A DNA stretch of 22,734 bases, from positions 1 to 22,734 of the forward strand of contig VBNP01000106.1 in NCBI GenBank assembly GCA_005877965.1, written 5' to 3'. Both the position numbers and the translations under genes were made by a program. The DNA comes from Gammaproteobacteria bacterium. GTDB taxonomy: Bacteria > Pseudomonadota > Gammaproteobacteria > Steroidobacterales > Steroidobacteraceae. The notes beneath the pieces were generated by a model. The model ran no database searches, had not been told where the DNA came from, and worked only from the letters and a program-made list of their open reading frames with translations. Below, one piece after another: positions 7,414 through 15,540 of this stretch; within the stretch, counting starts at the first letter, position 1; every line of letters begins with the position of its first letter.

Positions 7414-9965
7414 CGCCTGGGGCGCACGCCGCGTGTGGGCTCGGCCTCGAGCGGATTCTCGGGCCAGTAGTGCTTCGGGTAGCGACCGCGCAGGTCCCTG
7501 CGCACCTCGGCATAGGCGCCGCGCCAGAAACTCGCCAGGTCCCGCGTCACCTGCACCGGGCGCCGCGCCGGCGACAACAGCTTGAACGTGACGGGCAGGC
7601 GGCCGCGGCCCAGGCGCGGCGTGTCCGCCAGCCCGAACACCTCCTGCAGTCTCACCGACACCGCCGGCGCGCTGTCATCGAGATAGTCGACGCGGGTGCG
7701 CCCGCCGCCGGGCAGGGTCAGGTTCGCCGGCGCCCACTCCTCGAGCTCGCGCTGCTGCTCCCGGGTGAGCCGGGCACGCAGCGCATCGCTGAGCGGCACT
7801 CTCGCGAGGTGCTCGCGGCGCGTAACGCCGTCGAGCCAGGGAGTGAGCCAGCTCTCGAGCGTCGCGCCCAGGGCGGCATCCGACACCGCCGGCCATGCGG
7901 CGCCCGCTCCCGGCGCGCCGCCGAGCGCGGCGCGCACGAACTCGATCCGCGCCTGCAGATCGCGCGCTTCGCGGTTCCACGGCAGCGCCGTGATCCCGAG
8001 CTCACGCACCCCGGTGAGCATCGCGCGGCGCGCGGCGTCGGCGGGAACTTCCGCCAGCGGTTGCTCCTCCAGCACCAGAGCATCCAGCTCGACCGTGCGG
8101 CGCGCGACGACCGCCTGCTCGCGTGCGCTCCATTGCACCGACTCGCGGCGCCGGATGCGATCCGCGAAGTGCTCCGTCAGCTCGCGTCGCTCCAGGGGCG
8201 CGGCGAGCAGGATGCGCGCGTCGCGCTCGCGATCGTCCAGGTCCACAGCCACGATGAGCTCCTGCCGCGCCAGCCCCTGGGGCTCCGCGAACGCCGCGCC
8301 GCGGCCGTTGGCGAGAATGAAGCGGCCCGCCCCGCCCGCGCGCTTGCGGCCGATGCGGTCCGGGTAGGCGAACGCCAGCAGCAGGCCCGCATCGCCACCC
8401 GTGTCGGCGCCTCTGGCGCGGTCGGCGCCGTCGACTTGCCGTTCGAGATCGCGCGCGACGCGCCGGGCCCGCTGCAGCGCCGGCCGGTCGAGCGCTGCGG
8501 CGGGGTCCTCTGCGCGCATGAGCTCGAGGCGTGCACGGATATCCGCATCGCGCGCTCCCGCGCTCGGGCGCAGCAGATCGCGTTCCGACAGCAGCGCCGC
8601 GAGCTGCGCGGCGAGCGGCAGCTGACCCAGAGCGCGCGCACGCAGCAGCATGTGCGCCAGGCGCGGATGCGCGGCGACCCGCGCCAGCTCGCGCCCGTGC
8701 GCGGTAATGCTTCCGGCGTCGTCGAGTGCCCCGAGTCGGGCGAGCAGATCCCGCGCGCTGCCCAGCTGTGCGGCGGGCGGCGTGTCGAGCCAGCGCAGCG
8801 CCCCGGCATCACGTGCACCCCAGCTCGCCAGCTCCAGCGCCAGCGGCGCGAGGTCGGCGTCGGCAATCTCGGGCGCCGTGAACGCTGCCAGAGTCGACTG
8901 GGCACCCTCGCTCCACGCCCGGTAGCAGACACCCGCCGCCAGGCGGCCGGCACGGCCCTGGCGCTGATCCGCGGAGGCGCGCGAGATGCGCTGGGTCTCC
9001 AGGCGGCTCATGCCCGTGACCGGATCGAAGCATGCGCGGCGCACCAGTCCCGAGTCGACGACCACGCGCACGCCCGCAATGGTGAGACTCGTCTCCGCAA
9101 TGTTCGTGGCGAGCACGACCTTGCGCACCCCGCGTACCGCCGGCGCCAGCGCCGCATCCTGCTCCTCGCTCGGCAGGTCGCCGAACAGCGGCAGGATCCG
9201 CACACCGGAGCCGAGTTGCGCGGTGTTCAGCCACGCCTGCACCCGGCGGATCTCGCGCCCTCCCGGTAGAAACACCAGCACATCGCCGTGCTCCTCGCGC
9301 AGCGCGCGGCTGACCAGCTGCGCGACGAGTGTTTCAGGGGAGCCCTGCGCTCGGGTGGCGGACGGCGCGTCGGGCAGCACCGGCAGGCCCTTGCCGGCGT
9401 AGCGGGTCTGCACCGCAAAGAGGCGGCCGGTCGCGGTCACGAGCGGCGCGTCGCCCAGCAGGCGCGCCACGGTTGCCCCATCGAGGGTGGCCGACATGAC
9501 CAGCAGCCTCAGGCCGGGCGTGAGGTGCTCGCGCGCATCGAGGGCGAGCGCGACCCCCAGATCGGCCTGCAGGCTGCGTTCGTGGAACTCGTCGAAAATG
9601 ACTGCGGCGACGCCCTCGAGCGCCGGATCACTCTGCAGCAGCCGCGTCAGCACGCCCTCGGTCACCACCTCGATGCGCGTGTCGCGCGAGATGCGCGTAT
9701 CGAAGCGCATGCGGTAACCGACCGTGCGGCCGATGCTCTCGCCGAGCGTTTGCGCCATGCGCTGGGCAATGGCGCGCGCCGCCAGGCGGCGCGGCTCCAG
9801 CATGATGAGCCGCTTGCCGCGCGCCCACGGCTCCTCCAGCAGCGCGAGCGGCACCACCGTGCTCTTGCCGGCACCGGGGGGCGCCTGCAGCACGGCCGCG
9901 CGCCGCGTGCCGAGCGCCGCGCGCAGCGGCGCCAGCGCTTCGTCAACGGGCAGCCCGGAGTTCAC
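7410..9965 (-). CDS. hrpB: ATP-dependent RNA helicase HrpB
   Basis: DEAH/RHA-type helicase, cytoplasmic, of unsettled physiological role. Numbered from the chosen GTG start: motif I APPGAGKST at 28-36, motif Ia LEPRRLAARA, motif II DEFH at 125-128 (the HrpB variant of DEAH, in DEFHERSLQAD), motif III SAT at 158-160. A helicase C domain has LVFLPGGREI, TNIAETSLTI and QRQGRAGR. HA2 and the HrpB C-terminal domain end with RYPKHYWPENP. An ATG at 10067 would add 34 residues lying wholly inside the upstream DUF423 gene and unlike the family. GTG at 9965 gives about 851 residues, normal for HrpB, and sits 7 bases after the DUF423 stop. It is the last gene of the minus-strand run that starts at ygiQ. 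Confidence 0.93.
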   Translation of the reverse strand: MNSGLPVDEALAPLRAALGTRRAAVLQAPPGAGKSTVVPLALLEEPWARGKRLIMLEPRRLAARAIAQRMAQTLGESIGRTVGYRMRFDTRISRDTRIEVVTEGVLTRLLQSDPALEGVAAVIFDEFHERSLQADLGVALALDAREHLTPGLRLLVMSATLDGATVARLLGDAPLVTATGRLFAVQTRYAGKGLPVLPDAPSATRAQGSPETLVAQLVSRALREEHGDVLVFLPGGREIRRVQAWLNTAQLGSGVRILPLFGDLPSEEQDAALAPAVRGVRKVVLATNIAETSLTIAGVRVVVDSGLVRRACFDPVTGMSRLETQRISRASADQRQGRAGRLAAGVCYRAWSEGAQSTLAAFTAPEIADADLAPLALELASWGARDAGALRWLDTPPAAQLGSARDLLARLGALDDAGSITAHGRELARVAAHPRLAHMLLRARALGQLPLAAQLAALLSERDLLRPSAGARDADIRARLELMRAEDPAAALDRPALQRARRVARDLERQVDGADRARGADTGGDAGLLLAFAYPDRIGRKRAGGAGRFILANGRGAAFAEPQGLARQELIVAVDLDDRERDARILLAAPLERRELTEHFADRIRRRESVQWSAREQAVVARRTVELDALVLEEQPLAEVPADAARRAMLTGVRELGITALPWNREARDLQARIEFVRAALGGAPGAGAAWPAVSDAALGATLESWLTPWLDGVTRREHLARVPLSDALRARLTREQQRELEEWAPANLTLPGGGRTRVDYLDDSAPAVSVRLQEVFGLADTPRLGRGRLPVTFKLLSPARRPVQVTRDLASFWRGAYAEVRRDLRGRYPKHYWPENPLEAEPTRGVRPRR

Positions 9966-9972
9966 CAGACCA

Positions 9973-10344
9973 TCAGTGGCGCCACGCTGCAAACGCGAAC
10001 AACAGCCAACCGCCGATCCAGGCGAGCCCGCCCAGGGGCGTGAGCAGGCCGAGCGCGCGCGGCGCACCGAAGCTCAGGGCATAGAGGCTGCCAGAGAACA
10101 GCACCACTCCGGCCACGATGAGCGCCGCCGCAGCGCGCAGCGCGCCGCCGTCGTAGCCGCGCAGCGCCAGACCGACGCCGATGAGGCCGAGGGCCTGAAA
10201 GAACTGATAGCGCACCGCCGTGTCCCACAGCTGCAGCCGCTCGGGCGCCAGCTGATTCCTCAGTGCGTGGGCACCGAAGGCGCCGCAGGCGGTGGCGAGC
10301 GCCAGCAGCAGGCCCGCGATGGCGAGCGTACGGGCGCTACTCAC
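9973..10344 (-). CDS. DUF423 small membrane protein (YgdD-like)
   Basis: Protein of 123 residues with four hydrophobic helices: about 7-26, 46-63, 70-90 and 97-120. The family signature is seen in GAFGAHALR near residue 21-29, then YQFFQALGLIGVGL and FSGSLYALSFG, with a small, glycine-rich last helix (LTPLGGLAWIGGW). Function of DUF423 proteins is unknown. The start is GTG at 10344, overlapping the end of the slipin gene by 8 bases, and its stop is 7 bases before hrpB, so it is translated as part of that operon. Confidence 0.9.
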   Translation of the reverse strand: MSSARTLAIAGLLLALATACGAFGAHALRNQLAPERLQLWDTAVRYQFFQALGLIGVGLALRGYDGGALRAAAALIVAGVVLFSGSLYALSFGAPRALGLLTPLGGLAWIGGWLLFAFAAWRH

Positions 10345-11062
10345 CGTGCGGGCCGAGGAACGGCTTGATCAGATCGAGCGGCAGCGGGAAGACGATGATC
10401 TGGGTCCGCTCGTGCGAGATGTCGGCGAGGGTCTGCAGGTAACGCAGCTGCAGGGCGCTCGGCTGGAGCGCCAGCGCTTTGGCCGCCTCGACCAGCTGCT
10501 GGGCCGCCTGGGCCTCGCCCTCGGCGTGGATGATCTTGGCGCGCCGGGTGCGCTCGGCCTCGGCCTGCTTCGCCATGGCGCGGATCATGCTCTCATCGAG
10601 ATCCACGTCCTTGATCTCGACGTTCGAGACCTTGATGCCCCAGTTCTCGGTGGCCTGATCGAGGATGCGCTGCAGGTCGACGTTCAGCTTGTCGCGCTGC
10701 GCGAGCAGGTCGTCCATCTCGTGCTGACCCACCACCGAGCGCAGCGTGGTCTGCGCGACCTGGCTGGTGGCATCGAAGGCGTTCGCCACCTGGATGATGG
10801 CCTTGCCGGGATCGACGATGCGGAAGTAGACCACCGCGTTCACCTTCACCGAGACGTTGTCGCGCGTGATCACGTCCTGTTTCGGTACGTTGAGCACGAT
10901 GACCCGCAGGTCGACCCGGCGCGTCCTCTGGATGCCGGGCCAGACGAGCACCAGCCCGGGACCCTTGATGCCGGTGAAGCGCCCCAGGGTGAACACGACG
11001 ACGCGCTCGTATTCGTTCAGCACGTTGATGGCGCTGAATACCAGCACGATGACGAACGACAT
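10337..11062 (-). CDS. Slipin (SPFH/stomatin-like membrane protein)
   Basis: SPFH-domain protein of 241 residues that assembles at the inner membrane and is thought to work with NfeD partners in membrane organisation. A short N-terminal hydrophobic segment (2-14) is followed by NEYERVVVFTLGRF, the slipin signature, then GPGLVLVWPGI, the band-7 core (DVITRDNVSVKVNAVVYFRI), and a coiled coil at about 165-205 (AMAKQAEAERTRRAKIIHAE, EAQAAQQLVEAAKAL). GGAG lies 6 bases before the ATG at 11062. It is 25 bases downstream of the NfeD-type protease gene, the usual pairing. Confidence 0.92.
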   Translation of the reverse strand: MSFVIVLVFSAINVLNEYERVVVFTLGRFTGIKGPGLVLVWPGIQRTRRVDLRVIVLNVPKQDVITRDNVSVKVNAVVYFRIVDPGKAIIQVANAFDATSQVAQTTLRSVVGQHEMDDLLAQRDKLNVDLQRILDQATENWGIKVSNVEIKDVDLDESMIRAMAKQAEAERTRRAKIIHAEGEAQAAQQLVEAAKALALQPSALQLRYLQTLADISHERTQIIVFPLPLDLIKPFLGPHGE

Positions 11063-11087
11063 GAATGTCTCCAGTCGCGAGCGGCGC

Positions 11088-12533
11088 TCAACGCGGCTCG
11101 ACCCACAGTGTCAGACCTTCCACCCTGATGATGCGCGCCAGGTCGCCGGCGTGCAGCGCGGCGTCGCTGCGCGCGTTCCACAGCTCCCCGCCGTAGCGCA
11201 CCCGGCCCTTGCCGGTGAAGTCCGCGACCACTTCGGCCGATTCGCCGATCATGCTCTGCGTTCCGGTGGCGACTGGACGGCGCATGGAGCGGCTCGCGAG
11301 GTACACGATGCCCGCGATCACGAGCCCGCCCACCGTGGCGAAGGCGCCGATCAGCGGCCGGCCCACATTCATGCCCGGCACATCGGTGTCGAAAAGAATG
11401 AGCGAGCCGACCACGAACGCAATCAGACCCCCTACCCCGAGCGAGCCGTAGGTCGGGAAGAAAAACTCCGAGATGATCATGGCCGTGCCGAGCACCACCA
11501 GCGCCAGCCCCGCGTAGTTCACCGACAGGATCTGGAAGGCGAACAGCGCGATCAGCAGGCACACCGAGCCGGCCACCCCCGGCAGCACCGCGCCGGGATT
11601 GTACCCCTCGAGCAGCAGTCCCCAGATGCCGATCAGCATCAGTCCGTACGCGACCGTGGGGTTGGTGATGACCGCCAGCAGCTGTGTGCGCCAGTCGGGC
11701 TTCATGTGCAGCACGGCGAGTCCGCGGGTCGCCAGCTTCACGGTACGGTCGCCGATGCGCACCTCGCGCCCGTCGATGCGCGCCAGCAGCTCCGGCAGGT
11801 CACGGGCGACGATATCGATCACCTTCTGTTGCAGCGCCGCCGTGGCCGACAGGCTGGCGGCGCCGCGCACCGCCTGCTCGGCCCAGTCGGCATTGCGGCC
11901 GCGCTCCTCCGCCAGGCCGCGGATGTAGGCCACGGCGTCGTTGACGACCTTGCGCTCCATGGTGCTCCCCGGCAGGCCGGACGGCGCCGCGCCGCCGGCG
12001 GGAGCGGGCGAACCGGGGACCTTGGCATTCCCGTCCTGCGGTGGGTTGGTTCCCGGCGTGGGGACCGGCGGGGACGCGGGCTCGGGCTCCCCGCCGATGG
12101 AGACGGGCGTCGCGGCCCCCAGGTTGGTGGCCGGCGCCATCGCCGCAACATGGCTCGCGTAGAGAATGTAGGTCCCGGCGCTCGCCGCGCGCGCACCGGA
12201 AGGAGTGACGTAACTCACCACCGGGACCGGGGAGGCCAGGATCGCGCGGATGATGTCGCGCATCGCGCTGTCGAGTCCCCCGGGAGTGTCGAGTTCCAGC
12301 ACCACGATGCGGCTGCCGTTCGCGTGCGCCGCCTCGATGCCATGCACTACGTAGCGCGAGGTTGCCGGCCCGATCGGTCCGTTGATCTCGAGCACCGCGG
12401 CCGTCCCGGCGGCCGAGTCGGCGGCCGCCGGCGCGGGGGCGGCAGCAGCGGGTGCGGCGCGCAGGGCCAGTGTCGCCAACAGCACGAGCGCGGCGCGCCA
12501 GCCGTGCGCAGTGCTGCTCAGGAGGGTCTTCAT
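11088..12533 (-). CDS. NfeD-family membrane-bound serine protease (ClpP-like)
   Basis: Long-form NfeD protein related to the archaeal stomatin protease 1510-N. Numbered from GTG 12539: signal or anchor at about 12-36, a ClpP-like fold with LELDTPGGLDSAMRDIIRAI (81-100), nucleophile Ser120 in GARAASAGTYI, and the general-base Lys most likely Lys197 in MERKVVNDAVAYIR. Between them is a Pro/Ala/Gly-rich insert (about 150-190). Four to five membrane helices follow at about 280-390, then the C-terminal NfeD OB-fold domain with GKGRVRYGGELWNARSD. I prefer the ATG at 12533 (third codon of the longest frame) because AGGG lies 9 bases upstream. It pairs with the slipin gene just downstream, its expected substrate or partner. 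Confidence 0.91.
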   Translation of the reverse strand: MKTLLSSTAHGWRAALVLLATLALRAAPAAAAPAPAAADSAAGTAAVLEINGPIGPATSRYVVHGIEAAHANGSRIVVLELDTPGGLDSAMRDIIRAILASPVPVVSYVTPSGARAASAGTYILYASHVAAMAPATNLGAATPVSIGGEPEPASPPVPTPGTNPPQDGNAKVPGSPAPAGGAAPSGLPGSTMERKVVNDAVAYIRGLAEERGRNADWAEQAVRGAASLSATAALQQKVIDIVARDLPELLARIDGREVRIGDRTVKLATRGLAVLHMKPDWRTQLLAVITNPTVAYGLMLIGIWGLLLEGYNPGAVLPGVAGSVCLLIALFAFQILSVNYAGLALVVLGTAMIISEFFFPTYGSLGVGGLIAFVVGSLILFDTDVPGMNVGRPLIGAFATVGGLVIAGIVYLASRSMRRPVATGTQSMIGESAEVVADFTGKGRVRYGGELWNARSDAALHAGDLARIIRVEGLTLWVEPR

Positions 12534-12633
12534 CTGCACTCACCCTACTCTTGCGCTGACCGCATCCGCAATCGCGCACTGCTGCGTATGACGCCGGTGC
12601 GCTCGGGGCGCCTGCCGCCCGCACGCGGGGCCT

Positions 12634-14811
12634 TCAGGAGGGTTGCGGCCCCCGCCGGCCGCGCCGCCCGGGCAGCTGCGGCAGTCCGGTGTGCTGCGTG
12701 CGGAACGGCCGGACCGGCGCGGCGCGCCGGGCCGCCGGCGTCCCGGCGGTGCCGGCCGGCTGGTACGCGGGCACCAGCTGGTGGCGGCCGTTGCCAATGA
12801 GATCCGCGCGTCCCATGCGCCGCAACGCCTCGCGCAGCAGCGGCCAGTTGTTGGCGTCGTGATAGCGCAGGAACGCCTTGTGGAGCCGGCGCACTTTCAG
12901 ACCCTTCGGTGTCAGCACCTCCTCGCTGCTGCGCGTGATGCGTCGGAGCGGGTTCTTGCCGGAGTGATACATCGCGGTTGCGGTCGCCATGGGGCCGGGC
13001 AGAAACGCCTGCACCTGATCGGCGCGCAAGCCGTTCTTCTTCAGCCACAGCGCGAGCTCCAGCATGTCCTCATCGCTGGTACCCGGATGGGCCGCGATGA
13101 AGTAGGGAATGAGGTACTGCTCCTTGCCGGCCTGCTTCGAGTAGCGGTCGAACAGCTCCTTGAAGCGGTCGTAGGCCGCAACCCCGGGCTTCATCATCTT
13201 CGACAACGGCCCCTCGGCGAGCGCTTCGGGTGCGATCTTCAGGTACCCGCCGGTGTGGTGTTGGGCGAGCTCCTTCACGTACTCGGGGGACTCGATCGCG
13301 AGGTCATAGCGCACGCCCGAGGCGATCAGCACCTTCTTGATGCCCGGGAGCGCGCGCGCGCGGCGGTAGAGGCGGATGAGCGGCGCGTGATCGGTGTCGA
13401 GATTGGGACAGATGCCCGGGTACACGCACGACGGCCGGCGGCAGGCGCTTTCGATTTCGCGGCTCTTGCAGGCGAGCCGGTACATGTTGGCGGTCGGTCC
13501 GCCGAGATCGGAAATGACGCCGGTGAAGCCCGGCACCTGGTCGCGGACCGCCTCGATCTCGCGCAGCACGGAATCTTCCGAGCGGCTCTGGATGATGCGG
13601 CCCTCGTGCTCGGTGATGGAGCAGAAGGTGCAGCCGCCGAAGCAGCCGCGCTGGATCGCGACCGAGAAGCGGATCATCTTGTAAGCGGGAATGTTCGCCT
13701 TGCCGTAGCGCGGGTGCGGTGCGCGGCGGTAGGGGCGCTCGTACACCCAGTCCATTTCGCCGCTGGTGAGCGGAATGGGCGGCGGGTTCAGCCACACCTC
13801 GGTGTCGCCGTGGCGCTGCACCAGGGCGCGCGCATTACCCGGATTCGACTCCAGGTGCAGGATGCGCGAGGCGTGCGCATACAACACCGGATCCGCGGCG
13901 ACCGCCTCCCAGGCGGGCATACGGATCACGCTGCGCTCGCGATCGGCGTTCTTCACGCGCCGCACGAAGCGCACGACTCGCTCGCCGCCCGGCGCGGCTG
14001 GCGCGCCCCCGCACGGCGCACTCGGCGGCACGCCTGGCGCCGCAGGTGCGCTCGCCGCCATGGCATAAGGGTCCGCCGGGGCATTCAGCGGCCCCGGCGC
14101 ATCCAGGTGCGTGGAATCGATCTCGATCCAGTCCGCCGGCAGGCCGCGGCGCGCGAACACCGTCCCGCGCACGTCGGTGATGTCGCGAATCGATTCACCG
14201 CCCGCGAGGCGGTGGGCGAGCTCGCAGATCTGCCGCTCGCCGTTGCCGTACACCAGCAGGTCCGCCTTGGCATCCAGCAGCACCGAGCGGCGCACCGTCT
14301 CCGACCAGTAATCGAAATGCGCGATGCGGCGCAGCGAGGCTTCGATGCCGCCGATGACGATCGGCACGTCGCGGAACGCCTCGCGCGCGCGCTGCGCGTA
14401 CACGATCACCGAGCGGTCCGGCCGCTGACCCGCGGCCCCGCCCGGGGTATACGCATCGTCGCTGCGCACACGGCGATCGGCGGTGTAGCGGTTGACCATC
14501 GAATCCATGTTGCCGGCGGTGATGCCGAAGAACAGGTTCGGCGGGCCGAGGGCGGCGAAGGCGTCCGCGCTGTGCCAATCGGGCTGCGCGATGATGCCGA
14601 CCCGGAAGCCCTGCGCCTCGAGCACCCGCCCGACGATGGCCATGCCGAAGCTCGGGTGATCGACATAGGCGTCGCCGCTCACGATGATGACGTCGCAGCT
14701 GTCCCAGCCGAGCAGGTCCATCTCGGCGCGCGACATGGGCAGGAACGGCGCGGTGCCGAAGCGCTCGGCCCAGTGCCGGCGATAGCCGGTGATGTCGGGG
14801 GCGGTCTGCAT
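12634..14811 (-). CDS. ygiQ: YgiQ-family radical SAM protein
   Basis: Radical SAM protein of 725 residues (UPF0313/YgiQ) of unknown reaction. The N-terminal domain has DVIIVSGDAYVDHPSFGMAI (40-59) and NLFFGITAGNMDSMVNRYT. The iron-sulfur motif is Cys390-x3-Cys394-x2-Cys397 in GCFGGCTFCSITEHEGR. Further family blocks are VISDLGGPTANMYR, PSCVYPGICPNLDTDH, KIAPEALAEGPLSKMMKPG, YLIPYFIAAHPGTSDEDM and FLPGPMATATAMYHSG. The C-terminus is basic and Pro-rich (RRGRRGPQPS). An Ala/Pro/Gly-rich stretch at about 245-276 looks like a low-complexity linker specific to this protein. It is divergent from the small plus-strand gene at 14907 and first in the run leading to hrpB; the gap to the NfeD gene is 100 bases. 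Confidence 0.94.
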   Translation of the reverse strand: MQTAPDITGYRRHWAERFGTAPFLPMSRAEMDLLGWDSCDVIIVSGDAYVDHPSFGMAIVGRVLEAQGFRVGIIAQPDWHSADAFAALGPPNLFFGITAGNMDSMVNRYTADRRVRSDDAYTPGGAAGQRPDRSVIVYAQRAREAFRDVPIVIGGIEASLRRIAHFDYWSETVRRSVLLDAKADLLVYGNGERQICELAHRLAGGESIRDITDVRGTVFARRGLPADWIEIDSTHLDAPGPLNAPADPYAMAASAPAAPGVPPSAPCGGAPAAPGGERVVRFVRRVKNADRERSVIRMPAWEAVAADPVLYAHASRILHLESNPGNARALVQRHGDTEVWLNPPPIPLTSGEMDWVYERPYRRAPHPRYGKANIPAYKMIRFSVAIQRGCFGGCTFCSITEHEGRIIQSRSEDSVLREIEAVRDQVPGFTGVISDLGGPTANMYRLACKSREIESACRRPSCVYPGICPNLDTDHAPLIRLYRRARALPGIKKVLIASGVRYDLAIESPEYVKELAQHHTGGYLKIAPEALAEGPLSKMMKPGVAAYDRFKELFDRYSKQAGKEQYLIPYFIAAHPGTSDEDMLELALWLKKNGLRADQVQAFLPGPMATATAMYHSGKNPLRRITRSSEEVLTPKGLKVRRLHKAFLRYHDANNWPLLREALRRMGRADLIGNGRHQLVPAYQPAGTAGTPAARRAAPVRPFRTQHTGLPQLPGRRGRRGPQPS

Positions 14812-14871
14812 GGAACCGCATATTAGATCAGAGCCCCGGCGCCGGCTCCAAATCGGTCCCTCCGGCCCGGC

Positions 14872-14900
14872 TTGATGGTAGATTGGTAACTTGGTAACAT
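14872..14900 (+). promoter_or_regulatory. Predicted sigma-70 promoter giving a leaderless mRNA
   Basis: TTGATG (14872-14877) and TAACAT (14895-14900) are separated by exactly 17 bases. The expected transcription start, about 7 bases after the -10, falls on the A of the ATG at 14907. No ribosome-binding sequence precedes that ATG. The next gene would therefore be translated from a leaderless message. Confidence 0.55.
14875..14898 (+). repeat. Three tandem 8-base repeats inside the promoter
   Basis: ATGGTAGA, TTGGTAAC and TTGGTAAC follow one another with a period of 8; the last two are identical and TGGTA is shared by all three. They fill the spacer between the -35 and -10 elements. Short direct repeats of this kind are typical operators for ribbon-helix-helix repressors, and the next gene looks like one, so autoregulation is a reasonable inference. 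Confidence 0.55.
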
Positions 14901-14906
14901 CCGCCC

Positions 14907-15164
14907 ATGAAGGAGATCACCCGCACCCAGACGGGCGTGCGCCTCGAGAGCCGGTTGTTGAAGGTCCTGAAGGCGCTGGCGACGGAGCTCGACCTGTCGC
15001 TCGGCGACCTGCTCGAGGGAATCGTCCTGCACGCTTTCGAGGGCAAGGCGCCGTTCTCGGCGGCCACCCTGAAGAAGATCCGGGCACTGAAGGCGGTCTA
15101 CGGGCTCGAGCTCACCGCCCGGGACTCCCATGAGCTGCGCGAGGCGCACGAGCATGCGCGCTGA
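14907..15164 (+). CDS. Small ribbon-helix-helix-like protein of unknown function
   Basis: Protein of 85 residues. The pattern TGVRLESRLLKVLKALATEL (9-28) then LDLSLGDLLEGIVLHAFEG resembles a short strand followed by two helices, as in CopG/Arc-type DNA-binding proteins. A Lys/Arg-rich third helix (TLKKIRALKAVYG) follows. Most of the protein is helical and charged; there is no signal or membrane segment. It could instead be a small non-DNA-binding helical protein. The start is ATG 14907, immediately at the predicted transcription start. Its end overlaps the next gene by 11 bases. The short spacer to divergent ygiQ holds a near-palindromic GC element at 14831-14848. Confidence 0.7.
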   Translation: MKEITRTQTGVRLESRLLKVLKALATELDLSLGDLLEGIVLHAFEGKAPFSAATLKKIRALKAVYGLELTARDSHELREAHEHAR

Positions 15165-15540
15165 CTGCCCCGACCTCGAGCGCTTCGTGCGCGGCCAGCT
15201 CGATGCTGCGGATTTTCCGCATCGCGAGCACGTGCGCATGGCCTTCGAGATGCTGCGCCGCCACGACTTCGCGAAGACCGCCTGGCTCTACTCGAGGGCG
15301 CTGCGGCTCATGACGGCGCGGGTCGGGAAGCCGGAGGCCTTCAATCAGACCACGACCATCGCGTTCCTGTCCTTGATCGCCGAGCGCCTGGAGCGCGGCG
15401 GCGCGCCGGACTTCGCCGCGTTCGTGCGGGCTCATCCCGAGATGCTCGACAAGCGCGCGCTCTCGCGCTGGTACCGCCCCGATCAGCTCGCCACCGAGAT
15501 CGCCCGGCGGACCTTCGTGCTGCCCGAGCCGGCGTCATGA
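15154..15540 (+). CDS. Conserved hypothetical protein with HxxH motif
   Basis: Protein of 128 residues of a type I recognise as widespread among bacteria but uncharacterised. The conserved features visible are FPHREHVRMAFEML (His23 and His26), RVGKPEAFNQTTTIAFL in the middle and YRPDQLATEIARRTFVLPEP at the end. It looks all-helical and cytoplasmic. The two His and the acidic/Asn residues of the centre could form a metal or small-molecule site, but this is inference. I start it at ATG 15154 rather than 15130, because the first eight residues of the longer form lie inside the preceding gene and the family similarity begins at DCPDLERFV. It overlaps both neighbours (11 bases upstream, 4 bases ATGA downstream), so the three genes form one translationally coupled unit. 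Confidence 0.76.
   Translation: MRADCPDLERFVRGQLDAADFPHREHVRMAFEMLRRHDFAKTAWLYSRALRLMTARVGKPEAFNQTTTIAFLSLIAERLERGGAPDFAAFVRAHPEMLDKRALSRWYRPDQLATEIARRTFVLPEPAS

Noticed and set aside
7470..9269. 599-codon open frame on plus
   Set aside because: Antisense to hrpB; no recognisable domain and skewed Arg/Gln composition.
9966..10067. ATG 10067 as the hrpB start
   Set aside because: It lies within the DUF423 gene and adds Arg/Ser-rich residues unlike HrpB.
10857..12800. 647-codon open frame on plus
   Set aside because: Antisense to the NfeD and slipin genes, low-complexity His/Gln/Arg-rich, spans several real genes.
12643..14826. 727-codon open frame on plus, opposite ygiQ
   Set aside because: Its sequence is Arg/Ala/His-rich with no domain, and the opposite strand has every YgiQ motif. 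High GC keeps the antisense frame open.
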